Shown here: positions 1-8,657 of the stretch, piece by piece | Layout of the letters: each line of letters starts with the position of its first letter | Position numbering within the stretch: the stretch's first letter is position 1 | Assembly: GCA_039654915.1 (NCBI GenBank) | Contig: CM077597.1 | Coordinates: 30,540,001-30,604,000 of the forward strand | Reading direction: 5' to 3' | From: Aquilaria yunnanensis | Taxonomy: Eukaryota; Streptophyta; Magnoliopsida; Malvales; Thymelaeaceae | DNA length: 64,000 nucleotides | Position numbers and translations under genes: made by a program | The notes under the pieces: generated by a model | Seen by the model: only the letters and a program-made list of their open reading frames with translations | The model's database searches: none | What the model was told of the DNA's origin: nothing

Positions 1-519
1 TTTGGTAGTGGTAAGAATCATATAAAGTCCTTATATAGGAAGCATAAACAGCAACATTATTATGTTGATCATAAATTTGAGTTAGAGAAGTACCTAGCTA
101 AAAACATTATTGATGATGATGATGATGAATTTGATATATTGAAGTGGTGGAAGAACAATGGCAGTAACTATAGTGTTCTTTCAAAGATGACAATGGATGT
201 TTTAGCTATACCGATTTCCACCATTGCTTTTGAGAGTGCATTCAGTACTGGAGGTCAAGTGCTTGACACTTTCCGCAGCTCTTTGACCCCCAAAACAGTA
301 GAAGCACTTGTTTGTTCTCAAGATTGGTTAAGAGCTGCACTACTTTTATTTCAGATTGAGGAAAGAATTGATGAGCTCGAACAAATTGAAATAGGTGTGT
401 TAACTTTTTTTATATCTATGGTTAGTAAATTAGTATATATGCATCTTGATACTTCTGAATATTCTCTTGATATCATTTACATGTTGATGATTACCAGAGC
501 TTTCTTCAAAGACACCTAA
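1..519 (+). pseudogene. hAT transposase, C-terminal dimerisation region (partial)
   Basis: The frame is open from base 1, so the protein starts left of the window. It carries the hAT C-terminal dimerisation domain: 'LKWWKNN', then 'LAIPISTIAFESAFSTGG' and 'TPKTVEALVCSQDWLR', the block by which Ac/RICESLEEPER-type transposases oligomerise. An acidic Asp run precedes it. After 'QIEIG' the reading looks intronic (GTGTGTTAAC near 394), so the last part of the open frame is probably intron. A possible acceptor is near 498, followed by a short tail and a stop. The catalytic core is outside the window, so activity cannot be judged. A domesticated hAT gene is possible in principle, but terminal-repeat-like sequence follows directly. 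Confidence 0.75.
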
Positions 520-1123
520 GTCATCTTTCACTCCCAACGCCAGTGGTAACTGAAATGTTTTTCTTCCATTCCTCTTTTAGGTGAGAATGCATATTTTTTT
601 TTTACTTTTGTTTTCATAACTCATTCAAAGATAATAGATTGATATTGTTTTGTTTGATTGTAAATGATATTTTAGGCACCATTGTCTAGGCATTGAGATT
701 CGAGGAAGACATCTTTGCTTTGACAATCTATGATGCTGGAATGTTGCAGATAAGGAGTTTTTTATTTATGTGCTTTGGTGATAAAAAATAGACAATATGT
801 TTCATATGCATGTAGGGTTTAGAATGATAAATTTGACTTATTTGATATTTTTATTTTTTATGTGTGTTCATTTTATGGATTGGATTGGATTGTATTTAAT
901 TTTGTTGTCTATGTTATGTGATTATGCTAATTATTCCAAGTTAGTATACTGGATTTCTGACGTCAAAAAACCGTAACCAAACCGCAATTATGCGGTCTGG
1001 TTTTTTTCAAATTCGTATATAAAGTGTTGCGGTTATGGTTTCTAAAGTGTGAAACCACTTAGTATGTGGTGCGGTTATGGGTTTGACCATAAACTGCAAG
1101 AAACTGCACCACGAACACTCCTG
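520..1123 (+). mobile_element. 3' non-coding end of the hAT element
   Basis: AT-rich 3' region downstream of the hAT dimerisation domain. From about 965 to 1123 there are several 'gcggt'/'accgca' motifs on both strands (around 970, 990, 1028, 1070, 1100), typical of hAT subterminal repeats. The sequence 'cgaacactcctg' at 1112-1123 looks like a hAT terminus. The next 8 bases (1124-1131, gtagtgac) would be the target-site duplication, but the 5' end is outside the window, so the boundary is not proven. Confidence 0.4.
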
Positions 1124-1131
1124 GTAGTGAC

Positions 1132-1626
1132 CGGCATGAGAATGGAATCACCTTTGTTATATTCTGGCAATTCCTATCTTTTTCCTGGTTGTTGATTCGC
1201 CAATTGGGTTTTGCTCTCTCCACCACAAATTCCTCCACCGATCTGTTTGTTTGTGGCAAATTAGTTTACATAGCCGATGTTATATTGGTATTCTATCTTT
1301 TTAGTCATTGAAAATAATATATATTGATCATAAATAAATATTCTTAAAACTAATATTATCATTTAACTAACAACATCAAAGTTACCAAATTATACCAACA
1401 TCATTTTGGATATCACAAGGATATTTATCCATTACCATAGAATATTTTTGTCACAACTGATAGCGATTTCATCATCATATTCTACTTCATTTCCTGAGCA
1501 TGCTCTCTGAATTAGTACACTATAGTAATGTTTCATATGTACAAGTTTGTCCTTATAATGTTCTGAATTTGAAAACTGAATGAGAAAATTATCTTACTCA
1601 AAAGATATAAGAGTTAGTTCGGGAAA
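1132..1626. other. AT-rich spacer, no gene seen
   Basis: Between the putative hAT terminus and the putative PIF terminal repeat. I see no coding potential, RNA gene or clear repeat structure. Confidence 0.5.
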
Positions 1627-2702
1627 GGCGTTTGGGAACAAACCGCTGTCGTTGGATACTAAGTTTGGGAAACGTTCATTTAGTTCCTGACAATCGAATC
1701 TAATCAGTTCAGATTGCTAGCAATCTCAATGTTGAGTTTTGATTGCTCTTGGTCACCAACGTTTGTGTTTCTGAGTAAGCGTCTGGCTCTAAAATTAATT
1801 TTCTACCCTCCAAATCATCTTCGCACTCATTTTTTTTGTGGAATTTTGAGAGGGAAATCTGCTGCACGAGAAGATTTTTGGAAGGTAATTCGCAGCCTAA
1901 CCTAGAATTTTTGGCACAAAAAATGCTCCTATAAGTGCCAATCATAAGATTCTCATGATAAATTGAAAGTCAAATTGCAAAGTTTTCTTGCGGTCGCTAG
2001 CCATGGATGAGCCTCCAGCACCTGGAGGCTTTCTTCCCCCCTTTAATTTTTTTAATCCAATTTCTTCTTATTCGTCCTTTTCTCTCTGTTTTTTTTTTCG
2101 GCTGGATTTGTCCTTCGCTTTGATATTTTATTTCTTCTTCTTCATATACATGATTTTGTTTAGAAGTTAAAATTTGTATGAATTGTTCTTCGTATACTTT
2201 CTATGATTTTGTTTAGAAGTTGAATTGCCCCCTGTTTTATACGATTTTTGCTAATGGTTTGCCTCTATAAACACCTGCACGCTTTTCCCTCTTTATCTTT
2301 TATCCAATTTCTTCTACTTCTTCTTTGTCCTTTTCTCTGTTTTTTTTTTTTTTGCTGCATTTTTCCTTTTCTTTGATACTTTATTTCTTCTTCTTTCGTA
2401 TACATGATTTTGTTTAGAAGTTGAAATTTTTTTGTTTCGTTTGTGTTGCGGCAATATGGTACTCCCTATCACAGTGTTCAGTTCTTTCTTGTATTGACAA
2501 ATTATATATTTGTGTGTAGTTATTGTCTCTTTACTTTATTCCTACAACTGGCTGCTTTGGAAATTTTGAATCCCTAGCTGTTTTAAGTAGGGTTGCTTGT
2601 GCTCTTGTATCGGCCACTATACAATTGCTAATCTAGTTTATACTCCAGCCTCTGGCTGATTTTTCTTCTAATGAAGTCTTTATTTGCAGATCAAAAAAAT
2701 AT
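1627..2702 (+). other. Leader region of the PIF/Harbinger element
   Basis: Non-coding, T/C-rich sequence between the tentative 5' terminal repeat and the foldback insertion. Pyrimidine tracts resemble a plant 5' UTR with introns. Short open frames here (for example around 1988-2170) have low-complexity translations and no recognisable domain. It holds the direct repeat described separately. Confidence 0.3.
2057..2422 (+). repeat. Imperfect direct duplication of a pyrimidine-rich leader segment
   Basis: About 112 bp at 2057-2168 recurs imperfectly at 2304-2422. Both copies run from 'ccaatttcttct' through a T tract and 'ttgatattttatttcttctt' (or close variant) to 'catgattttgtttagaagtt'. A third partial copy of the last part lies near 2189-2221. 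The arrangement suggests local tandem duplication of about 247 bp. Confidence 0.7.
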
Positions 2703-3793
2703 GGGAAATTTTCAAAAAAACTCTTTGAGGTTTAGTGATTACTTAACTTACCCCCTCTTGTTTGAGAATCCTCCACTCTACCCCCCTGAGGTTTAATAAA
2801 CCCTTTACTTATTCCCCTACCACAATGTTGAGGACCAAAATGCCCTTTCTTTGTCTCTTTAGATAGGCTAAGTTGACCATAATGCCCTAAAAGATAATAA
2901 CATTAACATTTTGCTAAATTAACTAAAAACTTGTACAAAATTGTATGTGACAAAAATCATTTTTGTCGATTATCAATAAAACTTTGTTGGTCAAACTTAG
3001 TCGAAATAATATTACTCTTTCAAAATTGTTTCTCAATTGTAGTATTTAAAATATAGTAGCTAATCATGGTATGTAATTGATACTGAAATATGTGAGACAA
3101 ATCAACAATTAAATATATATATTTTTATAAGTAAAAGTGTCTAGCAAAATATTTGTTATATTAAGTGAGATGTAAATTTTCCATTAAGAGCAACAGCAAT
3201 AATAGTAGCAGTATAATAACAACAACAACAACAACAATAATAATAATAATAATATAAACCAATTTAATAAAGAATAGGAAAATATAAAAAATTTCTAAGA
3301 TTTCAATGAAAAATGAGCTATGAAATATAAAAAGGTGGATGTTCTTAGATGGATGTGATGTGTTGGTCACAATAATAAAAAGTCAGACACTAATATTAGC
3401 AGACCCCTTATTTTATATTCCATAACTCATTTTTTACTGAAATTTTAGAATTTTTTCTCTATTCTTTTTTTCTTGTTGAATTGGTTTATTTTATTATTGT
3501 TGTTGTTGTTGTTGTTATTGTTGTTAGTGCTAATCAAGAAACATGATTTTTTCCACATATAATTTTGTACAAATTTTTAGTTAATTTAGCAAAGTGGTCC
3601 TGCCTCCTAAGGGCATTATGTTTAATTCATCCTATCTAAAGAGACAAAGAAAGAGCATTTTGGTCCTCAACATTATGGAAGGGGGTAAGTGAAGGATTTA
3701 TTAAACCTTAGGGGGTAAAGTGGAGGATTCAAAAATAGAAGGGGGTAAGTAAAGTATTCACTAAACATTAGCGGTTGTTTTTGAAAATTTCCC
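2703..3793. mobile_element. Foldback Mutator-like non-autonomous element
   Basis: The ends are inverted copies: 2703 reads 'gggaaattttcaaaaa' and the far end reversed reads the same. Homology continues inward through 'cctccactctaccccc' and 'gaggaccaaaatgccctttc' to about 2955 on the left, matched by about 3545-3793 on the right. Further inside, CAA/AAT and TTG/ATT tracts (3215-3255, 3490-3520) and flanking sequence also pair, so most of the element can fold into one hairpin. Flanks 2694-2702 (aaaaaatat) and 3794-3802 (aaaaactat) match at 8 of 9 positions, fitting the 9-bp duplication of Mutator-like elements. There is no coding sequence; the frame at 3161-3370 is a microsatellite translation. 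Confidence 0.8.
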
Positions 3794-3969
3794 AAAAACT
3801 ATTTTTAGTGTGGTTCTGGTAAATTTGCTTTGGTATGTGATCTTGTCTACTATAGACTTGAGTTCATGGTTTTTGTACTGTTATTGTGTGGATTTATTGT
3901 ACCCATATACTAGGCTTTGTACATTGTTTTGTCGATGTTTTCTTAGTTCACCATTTATGATGTTAATAT

Positions 3970-4018
3970 GCTAACCGAAAAGGCAAAGCACAATGGACTA
4001 GAGCAAGTGCGATAGTCC
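3970..4018 (+). pseudogene. PIF/Harbinger ORF1 (Myb/SANT-like), upstream piece
   Basis: The codons here read 'ANRKGKAQWTRASAIV' and continue in frame across element A into 15132 onward ('LCNICKKKLDDGNR'), once one copy of the AGTCC duplication is discounted. This matches the start of the Myb/SANT-like domain of plant PIF ORF1 proteins. A stop lies just upstream in this frame, so an intron or decay precedes it. Retrotransposon A interrupts the domain. Confidence 0.7.
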
Positions 4019-4990
4019 TGACGCCCCAAGGCATCTTCGTTTGCTGTCATGTTGACAGGTGGAGAGACTTCCTGAGGAGGCGAACGCCTGGAGCTCTAGT
4101 TTCCCAGCTGAGTGTGCCTGAAAAGCTCAAAGAAGAGGTTAGGAGGTCCCCGGTTTGCTTTTCCGAGGAGGACCCTCCGACGCCCAAGTCAGTTTTCTGA
4201 GTGAAAGTGGAGGAAGAACACTAAGGGATCAAGTGTCTTGCCTGTTTTGTGTTTTCTCAGAGGGAGGAAAATGCCCATCCTTTGCCCAGTCCCATTTCCT
4301 AGTATTTATAGGAGTAGCTGGTCCGTTCAGATCATGACACGTGTTCGGTCGGATTTGATCTATACTTTTGGACCTTAGGGGACAGGCAGCCGTTTGCAGC
4401 CTCCTTTAGCCCTGGACCCGGACAGGTTGCGTCAGGACTGGGGCGGCTGCGGCGTGTCAGTTCGCCGTTCAGATGTGACGTGTAGGGCTTGTGGGCGACA
4501 TGTTAGAGGCTCCTTAAATGCTCATACCGTACTCCCGAGGTCCCTTGGGCGAGGTCGCCCTTCGGTGCGTGCACCCTCTACGGATTCTATCCGTCCTTCC
4601 GTGCAAGCACCTCCTTCGGGATCTATCCCACAGTTCTTGGAGTTCGCTTGGTGAACACCTTCTTCGGGACTCACACCCATAGTTCGGGGATTCCCTTGTT
4701 CAGGTGTTTCTTGTTCGGGGAAGACCTCTTCGGGGCCTCTGCCTTCGGGGAGATTCTCCCTTGCTTCAGAGAGATGGCTCTCTTACCCGAAGACGGTCAG
4801 TTTGGCCCCTCGATGGAGACGGTGTTGTCCTCGGAATTCCTGACGAGCTAACCAAAGTCTCGAGCTCATAGTGTTTGACTTCGCACCTTCCGAGGTCAAT
4901 GAAAAGATCCTCTCTTGGGTGACGTCAGACTCCTCGGCCAATATTCTGGCAGGGAGTTACTACCGAGGAGGCAATAGCCTTTGGCTATCA
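4019..4990 (-). repeat. 3' LTR of element A
   Basis: Begins 'tgacgccccaagg' and ends 'tttggctatca' on the plus strand, 972 bp, aligned without gaps to 14155-15126. The inner edge at 4990 abuts a polypurine tract. Inside is a GC-rich block with many 'cttcgg' motifs (4555-4760). Short open frames within the LTR are not conserved genes. Confidence 0.95.
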
Positions 4991-5003
4991 CAGGCCCCCC
5001 TCC
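4991..5003 (-). other. Polypurine tract of element A
   Basis: On the minus strand this reads 'ggaggggggcctg' immediately before the 3' LTR, the expected plus-strand priming site. The same tract is present in element B. Confidence 0.85.
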
Positions 5004-5568
5004 GAAAAGCCGAAGTGAGAAACTTCGGTTCATCGGTTTTCGGGTCCTGTGGTTGTGATATCTGCGCCGAAGACGCCTTCTTCTGCCTGGAGCAATGGGC
5101 AGCCCTTTTTGCGTCCTCGAGGCGCGAGAAGATAGGCTGTCCCTGTGCCGAAGATACACCTTCTGCCCGAAGTCACAAGCTGTCTCTTGGTGTCCTTGTG
5201 GCAAGGGGAAATAGGATAACCTTTGTACCGAAGATAGACGTTTTGCCCGAAGTCACAGGCTGTCTTTTGGTGTCTTCGAGGTAACCTACTTTTTTGCCTT
5301 TATAGGTCTGCTCATGCGTCGCGTCCTGTATCCAGCAGAGTCAGTCTAGGGCAGCGCCTCTAGACCAAACGGTGTCAGAGGGCGTGCTCGTCGTGATGGA
5401 CGACACGTGGCACGTTTGCTGCGCGATGACCGACACATGGCACACTTTTATTGGGTAAGAATGCACTGAGTACGGCTGGCGCGACTTTTCAGGCGCTCAT
5501 AGCAGTTATGGCGACGCTTCACCTTCCGAGGGGTACTAATAACGACGGTTCTCCTGGCCTTCTCGGCC
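5004..5568 (+). promoter_or_regulatory. Promoter region of the antisense gene, element A
   Basis: Non-coding sequence between the polypurine tract and the antisense-gene TATA box. It holds a duplicated block around 'gcccgaagtcacaagctgtct' (about 5160-5200 and 5245-5285). It also has a G-box CACGTGG at 5404-5410 inside 'gacacgtggcacg', with a near-repeat 'gacacatggcacac' about 35 bp downstream. G-boxes bind bZIP/bHLH factors in plants, so stress-responsive control is possible but only inferred. The whole arrangement is kept in element B. Confidence 0.5.
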
Positions 5569-5576
5569 TATATATA
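5569..5576 (+). promoter_or_regulatory. TATA box of the antisense gene, element A
   Basis: 'tatatata' in 'cggcctatatatatcag', about 240 bp upstream of the ATG at 5809 and followed by a pyrimidine-rich leader. It is identical at 51343-51350 in element B. Confidence 0.6.
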
Positions 5577-5808
5577 TCAGTCCTGTCATAACCCTCTTTC
5601 TTCTTCTGCTTTTGCTTTCTTTTGCCTTCTAATTCTCTCCCGATTTTCCGCGGCGGTTCTCCTTTTTCAGGCGTTTTTCCGACCACTTTTCACGACGGCT
5701 TCCAGGAATCTAGATTCCGGCAATACCTTTGGTGGGTTTTAGTCCTTCTGCTTTTTTCAAAGATTTCCCGAACTCGTTTTCCTTGTTTTTCCCGAACTCG
5801 TTTTCATC

Positions 5809-8254
5809 ATGCCTGTTCCCGAGAGTTGGCAACCTCTTCTTTCTCACCCCTGCTGCACTACTCCGGAAAAACTAGCGAAGTGGAAGAAAAAGTTTTTCTT
5901 ACCCTCTTACTCTGTGACGAGGTTGCCCCGTCCTGACCAATTTGCTTTCTCCAACCGAAGTGATGAAATCACCATTTTCCGAGCCCAACTGAAGGCCGGA
6001 CTTCGGTATCCCCCCCGGATATGGTTAGCGCGTTCTGCAACTTCCATGGCATTGCCATTAACCAACTCCCACCGAACTCGTACTGCTATTTCAACGCCTT
6101 CCTCTGTATGTGCGGCGTTTTCAAAATAAAACCTCACTTTGTAGTTTTTCTTCAGTACTATAAGCTCTTCGTGGTCCCGAAAGGTGGCTTCTACTTTATG
6201 CTACCTCGGGGATCCGGGAGCAAAAAGTATACGTTCACCTTCGCCACCAAAGACAGCTGGCGAGGGTGGCAACAAAAATTCTTTTTCCTGAAGAAGTCGG
6301 AGGCTTGGTCGCACGTCCCGACCAAGTGGGCTCAGGGGAGGCTCAAGATGGATGTTGTTGACCCGAAGATATTGCTAGACGCTGACGTAGCACCTATCTT
6401 TGAGGACTTCGACAGGCGCATCCGGGCCGTCTCTGACTGGGCTGCCGAGGTATCTCCTCGTGCCCTTTACCCCTTTCCGATCAACTGGAGGCTCATGACC
6501 GAAGAGGTCCTTCGGGAACTCAAGGTGGTAAAGGAGCATGTGACAGACCTCAATATGCCGAAACCGGCTTCTTCGGGGAAGGACTCCTGGCTCGTGAAAC
6601 TCCTTCGGGGGAAAGAGACTTATGAGTCTTTTTATGAGAGTAAGTTACTTTCTCATTTTTTCCTTCATAATTTCATTTTAGACTTACACTGATCTTCTCT
6701 TCCTTTTTTCAAAGATGGGCGACGACGCGGCTGCCTTCTACAAGGTTCTTTTTACCGGGCAGGCCGAGAGGGGCGAACAGACAAAGAAGGCCGCCTCTCG
6801 GAGGCGGAAGCAGACTTCGGGCGGGCCTCCTTCCAAACGGGCAAAGAAAGCTGCTCCTTCCTCTCTTCCGCAAATTCCGGAGGAGGTGGGCGAGGAGCCC
6901 GAATACCCTGCTGCCCCTTTGCCCGAGGTTTCTTTTGCCGACGTCCCTTCTACCGACGTCCTTCCTCAAAGCCCCACACCTTCGCATGCTCTTCTGGAGG
7001 GCGATGGGGAGGAGACCCCTTCTGTCGAGGAACGGCGCCAAATAAGAGGCAAGGGGATCTCTACTGAGGCGGCGTTGATTCTTGACGACGACGTTACCGA
7101 GGTGCCAGCAGGTTTGTACTTTGTCGAAGAACCTTTTTTCTCTTGTAAATCCTTAAGAGTTTTCTGGCCTTAACCAATTTTTCTGCTTTGTTGCGCAGCG
7201 GAGGTGGCCGCTCCTGACTGGGTTGCCGAACACGCCCGCAAGAGGGCCCTTCGGGATGCCCAAGTCCCAGCGGGGAGAGTTCCGAAGGAGCCCTTCTGGA
7301 CGTTCACGGAGGACATGAATATGTACTCCGAGGACTGTCCCGAGATGGCCAGGCAGATGTGCAAAGGGGTTTTTACTGAGGCCTCTTACAAGGCCCTTAC
7401 GGAGGCTTACCCAGGCAACATCTCTTTGGCCGCCAAACTCACTGAACATGCCGCCCAGGTAGGCTTCACTGTTTCCTTAGTGCCAATTTCGTCTTTGCTT
7501 TTTACTTAGCATCATTTTCCCTTTGTTTGCTTTTTTTTTGCAGCTGATGGGGTATGCCGGGTTGCTCCGTGTTCTGGTGGCGCGAGAGACAGAACGGAGG
7601 GCGTCACTCTGGGACCTTTACAACAAGACGAAGGCCCAGTGTTCGGCGTTGGCTGCCGATAATGCTCAGCTGAAGCAGTCTTCAGAGAAGGAAATTGCTG
7701 AACTTCGGGAGGGGTTCATAAAAGAGAAAGAGGAACTTGAGAAAGGCACCTCCCAGAAACTTTCCGACCTCGGTTCTCGGATGGCGGAGCTGACTTCGAC
7801 CGTAGAAGCGATTGAAAAGGATAAGTCAGAAAGTGACGCAATCCTTGCGAAGACGCTCGAGGAAAAGGCCCAGCTCGAAGCCGAGGTCGCATCTCTGAAG
7901 AAGCCTTCAAAAGAGAAGAAGAAGATGAAGGCATTGAAGAGAAAGCTTAAGGATCTGGAGAAGGATTACGCGGATCTGGAGAAGGACTATGCAGATTTGG
8001 CGTTCAAGAAGCGGGAGTCCGATGATATGACGAAGTTGGGCTTTCAAGACGGCTTCTGTCTTGCTTGGCACCAAATTCTGCAGAAGTTCCCAGATTTTGA
8101 CCTCTCCTTCCTGGAAGGCATGAACATCCCGAAGGAGCCTCGGTGGACTTGGTCCAAGATCGAGCACTTGAAACTGCCTCCTTCTTTCTCGGCGCCGAAG
8201 GCTGCTGATAAAAGCACAGAGGCTGGCAGTTCTCAAGACGCCGAGGTTCCTTAG
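5809..8254 (+). pseudogene. Antisense gene of Tat element A (putative gypsy-type transposon family), four exons
   Basis: Proposed exons are 5809-6639, 6715-7111, 7199-7458 and 7544-8254, with GT-AG introns; the joins 2/3 and 3/4 keep frame. Exon 1 carries the Pfam 'putative gypsy type transposon' domain ('YFNAFLCMCGVFKIKPHF', 'FYFMLPRGSGSKKYTFTF', 'RRIRAVSDW'). Exon 2 is basic and Pro/Ser-rich with an NLS-like 'SRRRKQTSGGPPSKRAKK'. Exon 4 is a long coiled coil with repeated 'LEKDYAD', then a conserved 'FQDGF...HQILQKFPDFDLSF'. Such genes lie opposite pol in Tat elements; their function is unknown. Lesions: a C run of 7 instead of 8 near 6010-6016 shifts frame (element B has 8), and the exon 2 acceptor reads 'caaag' where B has 'cagag', which alters phase. 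Confidence 0.8.
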
Positions 8255-8657
8255 TTTGTACTAGGGCCTTTTGTCTTCATTTTCTTCTTCTTTTTTGTAG
8301 TCTTTCAGCAACTTTCTTCTCTGTAAGCACTCTTTGGCTCAATAGATAAAAATTTGGCTAAGTATTTTTGCCATATTCCTTTGTTTCCCACTGTCCCGAA
8401 CATAATTCGCTCGAGAGACTTCGGAAAACCATACTTTTGCTTTCCTTTGTCCCGAACATAATTCACTCGAGAGACTTCGGAAAACCATACTTTTGCTTTC
8501 CTTTGTCCCGAACATATTCGCTCAAGAGACTTCGGAAAGCTTACTTTTGCTTTCCTCGGCGATTGCTTTCGTGAGACTCTTGTTTTGTACTTCTTCAGAA
8601 CTTTTTACTTAGACAAATTTGTCCAACTTGTGCAATACAACCTTCCCACCAAACGTT
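8255..8657. other. Convergent 3' spacer of element A
   Basis: Lies between the stop of the antisense gene (plus) and the end of pol (minus), so both transcripts would end here or overlap. It contains the 56-bp tandem repeat at 8395-8560. I see no coding signal. Confidence 0.6.
8395..8560 (+). repeat. 56-bp tandem repeat between convergent genes, element A
   Basis: Three units start at 8395, 8451 and 8507. Each begins 'cccgaacata', contains 'gagacttcggaaaacc' (the third is slightly diverged) and ends 'ttttgctttcct'. Element B has three units at the same place (54159-54322). It is a minisatellite internal to the element family. Confidence 0.9.

Noticed and set aside
1..519. Domesticated hAT host gene
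   Set aside because: Subterminal-repeat-like sequence and a plausible terminus follow at 965-1123; no sign of a host gene context.
3161..3370. Open frame of repeated Ile/Val/Leu
   Set aside because: It is the translation of an AT-rich microsatellite in the foldback element.
4155..4851. Open frames inside the LTRs (also at 14291-14987, 49945-50461 and 60055-60751)
   Set aside because: They repeat wherever the LTR does, differ in frame between copies, and show no recognisable domain.
8395..8560. Regular repeats as a possible CRISPR array
   Set aside because: The units are contiguous without unique spacers, in a plant retrotransposon; this is a minisatellite.
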